A stretch of DNA of 64,000 nucleotides from JBEEOW01 sp041191405 (GCA_041191405.1 JBEEOW010000019.1:1-64000); one strand, 5' to 3'. Numbered from the stretch's first letter, positions 36,151 through 45,427 are shown. A program made the numbers and translations. The notes: a model not told the origin generated them from the sequence alone.

Positions 36151-36307
36151 TGTAAAGTAAAAATTCAATTGTAGTACTACTTCTTTTCTATTTTTGGGGA
36201 TTAATAGAAAAGCATTTTTTGGTAGAACATTTGAAAGATTTAGTATTTATGGGGATGAATATTATGTCTAAATGGCTGTTCCGAATAGGGGCAGCCATTT
36301 TTTTTTA
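36151..36307 (+). ncRNA. Candidate small RNA under the ECF sigma factor
   Basis: From the expected start of the orphan ECF-type promoter the sequence runs into a 10-bp hairpin (36183-36192 with 36203-36212) followed by CATTTTTT, then a second hairpin (36270-36278 with 36292-36300) with nine T. That gives an RNA of about 65 or 155 nt. The only ORF is about 21 codons (ATG at 36249) and runs into the second terminator, so coding is unlikely. Start and end are inferred. Confidence 0.4.
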
Positions 36308-36668
36308 TTTCTAAATGAGTATCAATGTATAATTATTACATAGCTGAGCTAGATATACTTTTTGAATAATAATCAAGGGAAATTTGTAATACTAAATACA
36401 AAATTAAAAAATGCATTTATAATTATTTCTTAGATTTTACTAGTTGTATTGATATCCGAAAAGGGGACATTACTTTAATGAAAGATTGATTATGTTTAAA
36501 ACCTCCACTTTAGTTTTTAAGGATTAGGGTGGAGGTTTGATTGTTTGATTTATTAATAGTTGTTCTATTTTAAAATACAATTAGTTTAAGTTTTATTGTT
36601 TATTATATTTTGATTTTATAAAATTATTAAATCAAAATAATTAAATTGGGAGTAAATAATTCCCTGAA
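36308..36668. other. Non-coding stretch before the DUF4434 gene
   Basis: No credible ORF. It holds a hairpin with 10-bp arms at 36499-36508 and 36529-36538 (AACCTCCAC and its complement) and a weak TTG-N19-TActTTaA match at 36449-36478. This could be a second small transcript. The last 130 bases are very AT-rich leader with no box that I can assign. Confidence 0.4.
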
Positions 36669-38474
36669 ATGAAAATCAAAAACTTAAGCTTAATTTACAT
36701 TGTTTTATTGCATTTAAATGTTTTTGCATCTCAAAAACAAATTGAAAATTTTAAAACCCTAACACAATTTTATACATCAGCTTTCCCTTCAGGAAATATT
36801 AATTTAAGTGTTGATAATGTAATATTTACAGAAGGAAATTCTTCTTTAGTGTGTTCCTATAATTTGGCGGCTCAACCTGGTAGTTTTGTTGAAATTTTTA
36901 GAAGTTATGCTTCAAATACACAAGATTTTTCTTTCCAACCTCAAAGCTTTGAATTTCAAATTAAAGGTCAGGAGAATCAAAATGGAAACATTAAATTTAT
37001 GTTATATGAAGATAATAACATGAATGGTTCCCCTTTCGATTCTGATGACGAAATTTGGTCATTTAATGCAGGAACTATTATTAATGTAAATACTTGGAAA
37101 ATAATAAATTGTAATGTAAATCAGTTTGTTCGAATTGCAGGAACTGGTGATAATAAGCTTACTTTTAACAGAATTAATGCGTGGAGAATTGTAATAGAAA
37201 ATAATAATTCTAATGCTCAAACAGGTAAAATTTGGATAGACAATCTGAATTTTAACAGTAATTATCAATCTTCTCAAATTTCAAATGCAAATATTTCAGG
37301 TTCTTTTATCCAATTATGGAATTCTGATGGTTGTAAATGTGGACAATGGTCTCAAAATGAATGGGAAATACAAATGCAAAAAATGAAGGAAGTTTGTATG
37401 GATAAGCTTGTTATTCAATATGGATTTTATCATGATAATGCATGGTATTCACCTTCATCTGCAACATTTAAAACTTATCAAAACAATACTTTAAATAATA
37501 TTTTATCTGCGGCAAATAATAAAAATATGGATATTTATATAGGTTTATATTTCGATGAAACTTGGAATACTGCTGATAAAAGTATCAATGCTACTTACGC
37601 TAATTTACTAACTAAACACAAAACAGTAATTGATGAAACCTATCAATTATTTAAATCAAATCCACATTTTAAAGGTTGGTATATTCCACAAGAAATCAAC
37701 GATTTAGAGTGGAAATCTGTAAACAATAGAAACTTATTGGCAAATTGGTTACAATCCATTTCAATTTATGCTAAAGCTAAAGATGCGAATAAAAAAATAA
37801 TGATTGCACCATATTTTGGACCAAATCAACCTGCTGATGTGCTTGAAACTTGGTATAATCAATTACTATTAATTGCTAAAGATATTGACATAGTAGCTCC
37901 ACAAGATGGGGTAGGCACAACAACAAAAGATATTGACACAGATATTCCGTTGTATTTTAATGCAATTAAAAATGCATGTAACACTAATCAAGTTGAGTTT
38001 TGGGCAACAATTGAAAGTTTCCAACAAACTACAGGTTGGCCAATTGATAATGGAAGTTTTACTGCAATTCCTGCAGATATAAATAGAATAAAAAAACAAG
38101 TAAATGAAGTTAGTCAATTTTCAAATTCACTTTTGCAATTTGAATGGGGATATATGCAACCAAACTTAAATGTAGCAACCACAAAACTTTATAACGACTA
38201 TTTAGCATTACAAAATTGTAATTTAACTTCTTTATCAGGTGATTATATTGATGAAAGAAAGCCTGAAATTTCCAAAAATGGGAATGTGATTTATATATCA
38301 ACTCAAGATGATTTTGTGTTGGAAATATTCAATATACAAGGAAAAAAAATGGAGGAAATGAAATTAGAAAAAAATCTATATACTCAAATTTTAAATAATT
38401 ACAATTCAGGAGTTTATATCTTGAGATTAAATAATAATGTAAAATCCTTTTCTTATAAAATTTCGGTAAATTGA
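36669..38474 (+). CDS. Secreted DUF4434 (glycoside-hydrolase-like) protein with T9SS CTD
   Basis: 601 residues. Signal peptide to about 20; an N-terminal beta-sandwich (about 25-205) that looks carbohydrate-binding; then a TIM-barrel-like DUF4434 domain (about 212-505) with GSFIQLWN, MDKLVIQYGFYHD, MDIYIGLYFDETW and GWYIPQEIND, whose Glu residues are in typical glycosidase positions. The last 75 residues (VLEIFNIQGKKM, GVYILRLN) are a type A T9SS CTD. Probably a surface or secreted polysaccharide-acting enzyme; activity of the family is not established as far as I know. It has no ECF-type match upstream. Confidence 0.88.
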   Translation: MKIKNLSLIYIVLLHLNVFASQKQIENFKTLTQFYTSAFPSGNINLSVDNVIFTEGNSSLVCSYNLAAQPGSFVEIFRSYASNTQDFSFQPQSFEFQIKGQENQNGNIKFMLYEDNNMNGSPFDSDDEIWSFNAGTIINVNTWKIINCNVNQFVRIAGTGDNKLTFNRINAWRIVIENNNSNAQTGKIWIDNLNFNSNYQSSQISNANISGSFIQLWNSDGCKCGQWSQNEWEIQMQKMKEVCMDKLVIQYGFYHDNAWYSPSSATFKTYQNNTLNNILSAANNKNMDIYIGLYFDETWNTADKSINATYANLLTKHKTVIDETYQLFKSNPHFKGWYIPQEINDLEWKSVNNRNLLANWLQSISIYAKAKDANKKIMIAPYFGPNQPADVLETWYNQLLLIAKDIDIVAPQDGVGTTTKDIDTDIPLYFNAIKNACNTNQVEFWATIESFQQTTGWPIDNGSFTAIPADINRIKKQVNEVSQFSNSLLQFEWGYMQPNLNVATTKLYNDYLALQNCNLTSLSGDYIDERKPEISKNGNVIYISTQDDFVLEIFNIQGKKMEEMKLEKNLYTQILNNYNSGVYILRLNNNVKSFSYKISVN

Positions 38475-38591
38475 TGAAAATATTATTCAAAAATATTTAG
38501 TGAATTTGTTTGTTGGAATAGAAATCCACATTTCGCCATTCCACACTCACACTTATCCCCCCAAAACTCACGTTTTTTGAGAATTAAATGT

Positions 38592-38599
38592 TACTTTTG
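38592..38599 (+). promoter_or_regulatory. Candidate -7 box of murI-nuo
   Basis: TACTTTTG fits TAnnTTTG exactly. A transcript starting about 7 bases later would exclude the TTG at 38602 and favour the TTG at 38626 as murI start. Confidence 0.5.
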
Positions 38600-38625
38600 T
38601 ATTGTATCCGATTAAAATTATTGTC

Positions 38626-39432
38626 TTGCAAAAAAATAGCCCGATAGGAATATTTGATAGCGGTATTGGTGGACTCACTGTTGCTCATGCTGTTACACAA
38701 GCTTTGCCAAACGAAAGTATTGTTTATTTTGGCGATACTGCCCATTTGCCTTATGGCGAAAAATCTACGGCTGCCATTCAATCATACACAGTTAAAATCT
38801 GTGATATGTTGTTAAAACAAGGTTGTAAAGTGATTTTAATTGCCTGTAATTCAGCATCTGCGGCGGCTTATGATTTGGCAAAAGAATATGTGGGATCAAA
38901 AGCAAAAGTGATTAATGTAATTGACCCTTTGGTTGATTATTTGGGTACAAATTTCAGTAACAAAAAAATTGGTTTGATTGGTACTAAAAAAACGGTTAAA
39001 TCAAATGTATATAAGCACAAAGTGGATAGGTTAAATAATGGCATTGAATTGTCGTCATTAGCTACACCTTTGTTGGTTCCAATGATTGAAGAAGGTTTTT
39101 TTGATGATAATATTTCTGAAAATATTATATTCAAATATTTGTCTTCCAGTGTTTTATCGGATATTGAAGCTTTGATTCTTGGGTGTACACATTATCCATT
39201 AATCAAAAAAGAAATTGAATCATATTACAATGGTTCAGTTACAATAATTGATTCATCAGCGATTGTGGCTGCGTATTTGAAAAATTATTTGGCTGAAAAA
39301 GAGCTATTTACCGAAAGTACAAAACCTAATCATCAGTTTTTTGTTTCTGATTTTACCAAGTCATTTGAAGAATCAACAAAAATATTCTTCGGAGAAACCT
39401 TACAACTTGAATATTATCCTCTATGGGATTGA
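38626..39432 (+). CDS. murI: Glutamate racemase
   Basis: Makes D-glutamate for peptidoglycan. From the TTG at 38626 the protein is 268 residues and begins MQKNSPIGIFDSGIGG, the normal start for the family. Catalytic residues are Asp11, Cys74 (IACNSAS), Cys187 and His189 (LGCTHYP). The frame is open further upstream to a TTG at 38602, but that would overlap the likely transcription start. nuoH begins 8 bases after its stop, so murI may share a transcript with the nuo genes. Confidence 0.94.
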   Translation: MQKNSPIGIFDSGIGGLTVAHAVTQALPNESIVYFGDTAHLPYGEKSTAAIQSYTVKICDMLLKQGCKVILIACNSASAAAYDLAKEYVGSKAKVINVIDPLVDYLGTNFSNKKIGLIGTKKTVKSNVYKHKVDRLNNGIELSSLATPLLVPMIEEGFFDDNISENIIFKYLSSSVLSDIEALILGCTHYPLIKKEIESYYNGSVTIIDSSAIVAAYLKNYLAEKELFTESTKPNHQFFVSDFTKSFEESTKIFFGETLQLEYYPLWD

Positions 39433-39440
39433 TTTAGAAT

Positions 39441-40538
39441 ATGTTAGTACTAAATTTTGTAATATATATTAGTTTTTTACTGGCTTGCGTTTTGGTAGTT
39501 TTTTATGCCGAACGTAAACTTTCTGCATTTATACAAGACCGTTTAGGTCCGATGGAGGTTGGTCCGTATGGAGCCATTCAACCACTTGCCGATTTATTGA
39601 AAATGCTTCATAAAGAGGATATTGTACCTGCAAAAGCGGATAAATGGTTGTTTAAAGCTGCCCCAATTGTGGTATTTATTGCAGTATTTATGGGTTATGC
39701 GGTAATTCCTTTGAATGCAAATTTTGTAGGAAGTAGCGTTGCAATGTCTGTTTATTTTTTGTTATCAATTGTTTCTCTGGATATTATAGGCTTGTTAATG
39801 GCTGGTTGGAGTTCAAATAACAAATATGCATTGTTTGGCTCCATGAGAGCTGTTGCGCAAATTGTGAGTTATGAAGTACCAATTGGTTTGTCAGTTTTGG
39901 CAGTAATTGCAACTTGCCAAACCCTAGATTTACAAGAAATTTGTATGCAACAAAGTATTTACAATGTTGCTTTTGAGGCCAGGTATTTGTTTGGTTTACC
40001 AAGTTTAGGTATAGAAGTAAGTCAAATGGGAGGTATTTTGTTGTGGAATATTTTTCAATCTCCTGTATTGTTTATCGCATTTATAATTTATTTCATTGCT
40101 TCTTTAGCTGAATGTAACAGAGCACCTTTTGATATTCCAGAAGCAGAATCAGAGTTAATTGCAGGTTATCATGTGGAGTATTCCGGTTTCAGATTTGGAA
40201 TTTTCTTCCTTGCTGAATACGGGATGATGTTGGTTACAGGTTTGTTAGCTTCTATTTTGTTTTTAGGTGGATGGAATCCCCCATTTATAAACATAGGTGC
40301 TTTAAAATTAGCCGATTATACCTCAGGAGTTAAAGGAGAAATTTCATCACATATTTGGGGTGCATTTTGGTTGGCGTCAAAATCAATTGCTTTATTATTG
40401 GTTCATGTTTGGATTCGTTGGACATTCCCACGTTTGCGAGTTGACCAATTAATGTTCCTTTGTTGGAAAGTGTTAACGCCTTTGGCAATAATAGTTTTGT
40501 TGATTAGTGCTGTTTGGAGATTATTAATGGTAATGTAA
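39441..40538 (+). CDS. nuoH: NADH-quinone oxidoreductase subunit H
   Basis: Membrane subunit of complex I that forms much of the quinone chamber. 365 residues with about 8-9 membrane helices. Family segments include AERKLSAFIQDRLGPMEVGPYG near residues 24-45, SYEVPIGLSVL, ECNRAPFDIPEAESELIAGYHVEYSG, and a final FPRLRVDQLM. It is somewhat longer than E. coli NuoH (325). First nuo gene here, one base before nuoI. The peripheral-arm genes nuoA-G are not upstream; murI is. Confidence 0.96.
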   Translation: MLVLNFVIYISFLLACVLVVFYAERKLSAFIQDRLGPMEVGPYGAIQPLADLLKMLHKEDIVPAKADKWLFKAAPIVVFIAVFMGYAVIPLNANFVGSSVAMSVYFLLSIVSLDIIGLLMAGWSSNNKYALFGSMRAVAQIVSYEVPIGLSVLAVIATCQTLDLQEICMQQSIYNVAFEARYLFGLPSLGIEVSQMGGILLWNIFQSPVLFIAFIIYFIASLAECNRAPFDIPEAESELIAGYHVEYSGFRFGIFFLAEYGMMLVTGLLASILFLGGWNPPFINIGALKLADYTSGVKGEISSHIWGAFWLASKSIALLLVHVWIRWTFPRLRVDQLMFLCWKVLTPLAIIVLLISAVWRLLMVM

Positions 40539-40539
40539 A

Positions 40540-41106
40540 ATGGGCTATTTTAAAGACATATCTGAGGGTTTTTCGTCAACAATTGTTGGGTTGAAACTGT
40601 CATTAAAACATATATTTCAAGCTCGAAAAAGCAGAACCAATGTTGGTATTGAGCAAGATAATTATTTTACGCAAGATACCGGAATTGTTACACTTCAATA
40701 TCCTTTTGAAGTATTGCCAGTGCCCGACAATGCTCGTTATAGACTTGATAATGAAATAGATGATTGTATAGTTTGTGATAAATGTGCTAAGGTTTGCCCT
40801 GTAGACTGCATTGATATTGAAGCTATAAAAGCAACTGAAGAAATTGGTTATACATCTGATGGTTCAGCGAAAAAGTTGTATGCAGCCAAGTTTGATATTG
40901 ATATGTCAAAGTGTTGTTTCTGTGGACTTTGCACAACGGTTTGTCCAACGGAATGCTTAACAATGACTAAAACCTACGATTTTAGTGAATTTAATGTAAA
41001 AGATTTCACTTATCATTATTCAAACTTAAGTCCTGAAGTAGCCCAAGAAAAACGTGAATTATTGGCACTATTTCAAAAAGAAAAAGAATTGAAGAAGGGT
41101 TTGTAG
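40540..41106 (+). CDS. nuoI: NADH-quinone oxidoreductase subunit I
   Basis: 188-residue ferredoxin-type subunit linking the hydrophilic arm to the membrane. Two 4Fe-4S sites: Cys76, Cys79, Cys82, Cys86 and Cys125, Cys128, Cys131, Cys135 (CIVCDKCAKVCP and CCFCGLCTTVCP). These clusters (N6a and N6b) pass electrons toward N2. Both are complete. The next gene, nuoJ, is separated by a 74-base spacer composed of heptamer repeats. Confidence 0.96.
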   Translation: MGYFKDISEGFSSTIVGLKLSLKHIFQARKSRTNVGIEQDNYFTQDTGIVTLQYPFEVLPVPDNARYRLDNEIDDCIVCDKCAKVCPVDCIDIEAIKATEEIGYTSDGSAKKLYAAKFDIDMSKCCFCGLCTTVCPTECLTMTKTYDFSEFNVKDFTYHYSNLSPEVAQEKRELLALFQKEKELKKGL

Positions 41107-41180
41107 TTAAGGGTTAAGAGTTCTTTATAATTTATTAAAAAAGTATCAACTCTCCACTATCAACTATCAACTAAAAAAAC
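41107..41180. repeat. Degenerate heptamer repeat spacer 4 (inside nuo)
   Basis: The whole gap between nuoI and nuoJ. G-rich units (GTTAAGA type) at 41107-41127 and, on the opposite strand, units such as GTTGATA and GTGGAGA at 41137-41176. The spacer ends in an A-run directly before the nuoJ ATG. Confidence 0.72.
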
Positions 41181-41708
41181 ATGAACGAAATAATATTTTA
41201 CCTATTTGCAATATTAACCATACTATCGGCATTTGCGGTAGCAATTGTTAAAAACGTATTGTATGCAGCCTTCGGATTGATGTTTACATTTATCAGTTTG
41301 GCAGTGATGTACCTGTATGTAGGTGCTGATTTTGTGGCAATTACACAAATAATGGTCTATGTAGGAGGAGTGTTAGTTTTGATAGTTTTTGGAATAATGC
41401 TTACATCATCCGTTCAAAATAATGAAACAGCTTTATTTGGTAGAAAATTATTGGGAGCAGTAGTTAGTATTTTGTTTTTAGTAATTATAGTTTCTGGATT
41501 TTTAAAAGTTGATTTTGCAAGTTTAGAATGGATAAATCAACAACTAAGATTAGGACATACACAAGCAGTAACATCTCAACATGTTGGATTCAATTTGTTA
41601 ACAACCAATTTGTTACCCTTTGAATTAGCAGCCATATTATTGATGGTAGCTTTAATTGGCGCAGCATTGATGGCTAAATTCAAAAACTCAGAAGATGTTG
41701 AAAAATAA
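41181..41708 (+). CDS. nuoJ: NADH-quinone oxidoreductase subunit J
   Basis: 175 residues, five membrane helices, with the conserved YVGADFVAITQIMVYVGGVLVLIVFGIML segment that includes the pi-bulge helix of this subunit. Part of the proton path of complex I. Six bases separate it from nuoK, so translation is probably coupled. The preceding spacer is a heptamer repeat that could fold in the mRNA and change the ratio of NuoI to NuoJ. Confidence 0.94.
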   Translation: MNEIIFYLFAILTILSAFAVAIVKNVLYAAFGLMFTFISLAVMYLYVGADFVAITQIMVYVGGVLVLIVFGIMLTSSVQNNETALFGRKLLGAVVSILFLVIIVSGFLKVDFASLEWINQQLRLGHTQAVTSQHVGFNLLTTNLLPFELAAILLMVALIGAALMAKFKNSEDVEK

Positions 41709-41714
41709 ATCATT

Positions 41715-42023
41715 ATGAAAATTACACTAGAGTTATTTCTATTAATTGGTGCTATATTATTTTGTCTTGGATTGTATATAATCATTACCAAGAAAAACGT
41801 AATTATGGTATTGATGGGAATTGAATTAATACTAAATGCATCTAATGTTAACCTATTGGCATTTAGTAAGTTTGATCCATTTCGTATTCAAGGACAAATG
41901 TTTTCAATATTTATAATTGTAATTGCAGCTGCCGAAGCCGCTGTTGCCCTCGCTATTGTATTGAGAGTATATGAATTATATAAAACTGTTGATTTAGATA
42001 AAATTAATCAGTTGAAAGACTAA
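41715..42023 (+). CDS. nuoK: NADH-quinone oxidoreductase subunit K
   Basis: 102 residues, three membrane helices, homologous to MrpC. Conserved membrane Glu residues are present in VLMGIELILNASNVN and in AAAEAAVALAIVLRVYE. The following gene, nuoL, is separated by another heptamer-repeat spacer. Confidence 0.95.
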   Translation: MKITLELFLLIGAILFCLGLYIIITKKNVIMVLMGIELILNASNVNLLAFSKFDPFRIQGQMFSIFIIVIAAAEAAVALAIVLRVYELYKTVDLDKINQLKD

Positions 42024-42103
42024 AGTAGTAGAGAGTTAAGGGTTAAGAGTTTTTAAATAAAGAACTCTAAACTCTTAACTCTAAACCCTAAACTTAAAAA
42101 ACA
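42024..42103. repeat. Degenerate heptamer repeat spacer 5 (inside nuo)
   Basis: The whole gap between nuoK and nuoL. Left arm from 42030 with GTTAAGG and GTTAAGA units; right arm 42061-42095, whose complement reads in clean 7-base units such as GTTTAGG, GTTTAGA and GTTAAGA. The two arms can pair imperfectly. Confidence 0.78.
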
Positions 42104-44281
42104 TTGGAGCTTAATCATTTAATACAATCATTACCATTTTCAAACTTAGCAGCAATTGCAAGTTTGGTGTTTTGTTTGCCTATTTTGGTGTTTTTGATTT
42201 TGTTGTTTTTCGGACATTTAATCAAAAAATCAGATTGGATAGCAACTATTGGTATGGGATTAAATTTTGTACTTTGTGCTTATTTATTTTCGCAAATTTG
42301 GTTTAATAATCAAGTTATCCATTGGCGATTCGATTGGATACATCTTGCAGGAAGTCAGTCAATTACCTTAGGATTGAAATTGGATAAACTTTCATCATTA
42401 CTTTTAGTTTCAGTAACATTTATTTCAACATTAGTGCATTTATTTTCGCAAGATTACATGCACGACGACAAACAATATGTTCGTTATTTTGCCTATTTGA
42501 ATGTATTTACTACTTCAATGTTAGGTATTGTAATGGCTGATAATCTATTACTTATCTTTGTATTTTGGGAATTAGTAGGTTTAACATCTTATTTATTAAT
42601 TGGTTTTTGGTATCAAAAAGATACTGCAATTAGGGCTAGTAAAAAGGCATTTTTATTAAATAAAATAGGCGATATTGGCTTTTTAGCTGGATTAATGATT
42701 ATCTGGACCATGTGCGGAACTTTTGATTTAGAAGCACTTTATCAATTGTATACTACTTCGCACATCATTGATGGAAATTGGGTATTAACTTATACAGTTT
42801 CAGGTTTGGTGGTTGTAAAGTCAATTCCTATGATATGGCTAACTGTGTTAGGATTAGGGATTTTTGCAGCTTGTGTTGGTAAATCAGCTCAATTTCCTTT
42901 ACAAATTTGGTTACCTGATGCAATGGAAGGACCAACTCCAGTTTCAGCATTAATTCATGCCGCAACTATGGTTGCTGCAGGCGTTTATTTATTGGCTAGG
43001 GTATTTCCATTACTTGATTATCATGTGCTTATAGTAGTTGCCATTACAGGCGCAATTTCAGCATTAATGGGAGCGTATGCGGCTACAAGTCAGTATGATA
43101 TTAAAAAGATTTTGGCATATTCAACCATATCACAACTTGGTTATATGGTTATGGCAATGGGAGTGGGGGCATTTAAAGCTTCGCTTTTTCATTTATTTAC
43201 GCATGCGTTTTTTAAAGCAGGTTTGTTTTTAAGTGTAGGGGCGGTAATTCATGCGATGCATCATTTACAACATACACTTGAACATAAAGGATTAGATTTG
43301 CATTTTGACCCACAAAATGTCCACTTGATGGGTGGTTTAAGAAAAGCTTTACCATTTACATTTGTAATATATTGTGTTACAGCTTGGGCTGCAATGGGTT
43401 TGCCACTTTCAACGGGGTTTGTTTCAAAAGATGCAATATTAGCAGGCACACTTGCTTGGGCTGATGCCATGTCGAACCAAGGCTATGTTTGGGCATATAT
43501 AATTCCATTTATTGCATTCTTTACCGCATTTTTTACGGCTTTTTACATGGGACGTCAGCTTTTCGTAGTTTTCTTTGGAGAGTTTAAATTGCCTAAAGTT
43601 TATACCAACGCAAAAGATGCTTTTAAATACATACACGATATAGAATGGAAAATGAAAATTCCATTGTTGTTATTGGCTTGTATGTCAATATTTATCATTT
43701 TCACACCAAATCCATTTGATGGAGAAGCAGGTTGGTTGTATCAAGGAATTAGCTCAGTACCTTCAGCAGTACCAAATGTTTTGATAAATAGTACTGAATT
43801 AAGCGAATTAACACATCATTATCACTGGATAGCTTTAGGTTTGTCGCTTTTAGTGGCAGGAGCTGGAGTAGGGGCAGCCTATTTAAAATATGGTAGAAAT
43901 GTAGCAAACAATCAAATAGCATCAAATTATCAATCAAATCCAGGATTAATGAAACGCTTATCAATAAATAATTTTTATTTAGATTATTTATATAAAAATT
44001 ATGCAACTTCATTAATTATAAAAGTGGCAGATTCAATTGCTCAATTTGATAATAAAGTAATTGATAAAGCAATAAACGGAATAGGAGTTTTTTATGTAAT
44101 TGTTTCACACATAGTAGCTTGGAAAGATAAATACATTGTTGATGGATTTGTAAACACAGTAGTTTTTTCAGTAAGTAAAATCGGAACTTCATCAGCTAAA
44201 ATACAAGGTGGCAAAGTGCAACTTTATTTTGCGTGGATGTTGATAGGTGTAATGGGCTTGTTGATTTGGTTTGTTTGGTAG
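42104..44281 (+). CDS. nuoL: NADH-quinone oxidoreductase subunit L
   Basis: 725 residues, Mrp-antiporter-like proton pump with about 16 helices and the long C-terminal lateral helix. Conserved parts: FWELVGLTSYLLIGFWY, the LPDAMEGPTPVSALIHAATMVAAGVYL segment, and SQLGYMVMAMG. TTG at 42104 is taken as start because it begins the N-terminal helix and no ATG fits. The operon stops here: the usual nuoM and nuoN do not follow. Confidence 0.95.
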   Translation: MELNHLIQSLPFSNLAAIASLVFCLPILVFLILLFFGHLIKKSDWIATIGMGLNFVLCAYLFSQIWFNNQVIHWRFDWIHLAGSQSITLGLKLDKLSSLLLVSVTFISTLVHLFSQDYMHDDKQYVRYFAYLNVFTTSMLGIVMADNLLLIFVFWELVGLTSYLLIGFWYQKDTAIRASKKAFLLNKIGDIGFLAGLMIIWTMCGTFDLEALYQLYTTSHIIDGNWVLTYTVSGLVVVKSIPMIWLTVLGLGIFAACVGKSAQFPLQIWLPDAMEGPTPVSALIHAATMVAAGVYLLARVFPLLDYHVLIVVAITGAISALMGAYAATSQYDIKKILAYSTISQLGYMVMAMGVGAFKASLFHLFTHAFFKAGLFLSVGAVIHAMHHLQHTLEHKGLDLHFDPQNVHLMGGLRKALPFTFVIYCVTAWAAMGLPLSTGFVSKDAILAGTLAWADAMSNQGYVWAYIIPFIAFFTAFFTAFYMGRQLFVVFFGEFKLPKVYTNAKDAFKYIHDIEWKMKIPLLLLACMSIFIIFTPNPFDGEAGWLYQGISSVPSAVPNVLINSTELSELTHHYHWIALGLSLLVAGAGVGAAYLKYGRNVANNQIASNYQSNPGLMKRLSINNFYLDYLYKNYATSLIIKVADSIAQFDNKVIDKAINGIGVFYVIVSHIVAWKDKYIVDGFVNTVVFSVSKIGTSSAKIQGGKVQLYFAWMLIGVMGLLIWFVW

Positions 44282-44381
44282 TGGATTTTTTTAGTGTAAT
44301 TTTTGTGTATTTTTTTATATAAATACTTTTTGTAGTATTTATTATATTGTATCATTAATTTATGTGAAATATCCAAATTAG

Positions 44382-44413
44382 TTGTACATATATCAAAAGT
44401 GAATTTATATTTG
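44382..44413 (+). promoter_or_regulatory. Candidate promoter
   Basis: TTG at 44382-44384, a 21-base spacer, then TATATTTG at 44406-44413, upstream of the 284-residue protein. The spacer is slightly longer than the usual 19-20. Confidence 0.4.
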
Positions 44414-44465
44414 TTCGTCAAATTGTAACAAAAGAAAATGAGTATAAATTTATTAAACTAAAAAA

Positions 44466-45320
44466 ATGAATTCTCAAGAATCTATTTATATTGCTAGAAC
44501 TGATTTACGTTTTAATGGTAATTTTGATGAAATTATCGAAACTCAGATTACAGATAAAGATACAATTATTAATCTTGGATTTGGTTTAGAGCTTTTATTT
44601 GAAAATAACAGATTAGTAAAAGTATTTGAGTATTTCCAAAAATCAAATACTATATTTAAGAAAGTAAGGCAATTAGAACTAGACGAATACAATTATTCAA
44701 TTCCTAGATATAAACTAAATCGAATTTTAAAATATGAAGAATCTTTAAATGGGCTTCATCAAATTGGAGGAGAGTTTCCAGAAGATTTTTTTGAACCTGA
44801 CAATAATTGTAAAGCTCCTTTTCAATATTTAGGATTTATAAATAATGAAGATGTAAACTTTAATTGGCTTCCTTTTAAGTTACATTTGACTTGTCCAATT
44901 TACTTAGGTTTTGAAGAATTATTTCTTGATTATTCAAATGAATCCAAACCTGTAATATTAAATAAGGAAGAAGTAGAATCTCTATCCTCTAACTTTAATG
45001 AAATTAATAAAGATTCATACATATCCTTTGAATTAGTTAGATTTAACTTAATTAATGATGTAAGATATTCTTTAAATGTAAATTCAGGAATACCTAATTG
45101 GATGCAAAGTCTGTATATTCCTTCTTGTCCGAAAACTGGAGTCAAGATGAAGTTTCTTTGTCAAATATATAAAGGATCGAAGATGAAAAATTCAAATATT
45201 CGACCTGAAAATGATTATAATAAAAGCTTATTTAATAATTTGAATTTTTATGGTGGTGATCTTTTTGTTTTTTTTGAACCGACATCTAAAATTGTATGTT
45301 ATTTTTTACAACACACATAA
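44466..45320 (+). CDS. Cytoplasmic protein of unknown function, possibly YwqG/DUF1963-like
   Basis: 284 residues, no signal peptide. Two segments stand out: HQIGGEFPEDFFEPDNNCKAP near residue 96, and a C-terminal part with PNWMQSLYIPSCPKTGVKMKFLCQIY followed by GGDLFVFFEPTSKIVCYFLQ. This pattern (a kLGG-like loop and a late CPxxGxxMxFLxQI ... GDLYVFxxP) resembles DUF1963/YwqG-type proteins, but I hold that loosely. Those are small globular proteins of unknown role, sometimes near toxin-immunity loci. It stands alone between nuoL and gyrA (convergent). Confidence 0.7.
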   Translation: MNSQESIYIARTDLRFNGNFDEIIETQITDKDTIINLGFGLELLFENNRLVKVFEYFQKSNTIFKKVRQLELDEYNYSIPRYKLNRILKYEESLNGLHQIGGEFPEDFFEPDNNCKAPFQYLGFINNEDVNFNWLPFKLHLTCPIYLGFEELFLDYSNESKPVILNKEEVESLSSNFNEINKDSYISFELVRFNLINDVRYSLNVNSGIPNWMQSLYIPSCPKTGVKMKFLCQIYKGSKMKNSNIRPENDYNKSLFNNLNFYGGDLFVFFEPTSKIVCYFLQHT

Positions 45321-45370
45321 AAACACTTTATAAAGTACTTACTTAAGGAAATACTTCCCCCACAAAAAAA

Positions 45371-45400
45371 AACTCCCATCACTTTTCAGTAATGGGAGTT
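45371..45400 (-). terminator. Terminator of gyrA
   Basis: A 9-bp perfect stem (45371-45379 with 45392-45400), followed by a T9 run on the minus strand, 28 bases beyond the gyrA stop. Confidence 0.82.
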
Positions 45401-45427
45401 CGTATTTAATTAAATTTTAATCAAATA

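Noticed and set aside
36249..36314. 21-codon ORF in the non-coding region
   Set aside because: It runs through the second terminator hairpin and its T-run, which accounts for its Phe-rich end.
38602..38625. TTG at 38602 as murI start
   Set aside because: It would lie before the likely transcription start set by the TACTTTTG box at 38592-38599; the TTG at 38626 gives the normal family N-terminus.
44319..44342. AT-only 9-bp inverted repeat after nuoL as terminator
   Set aside because: The stem has a single G-C pair and is too weak to call in such AT-rich DNA.
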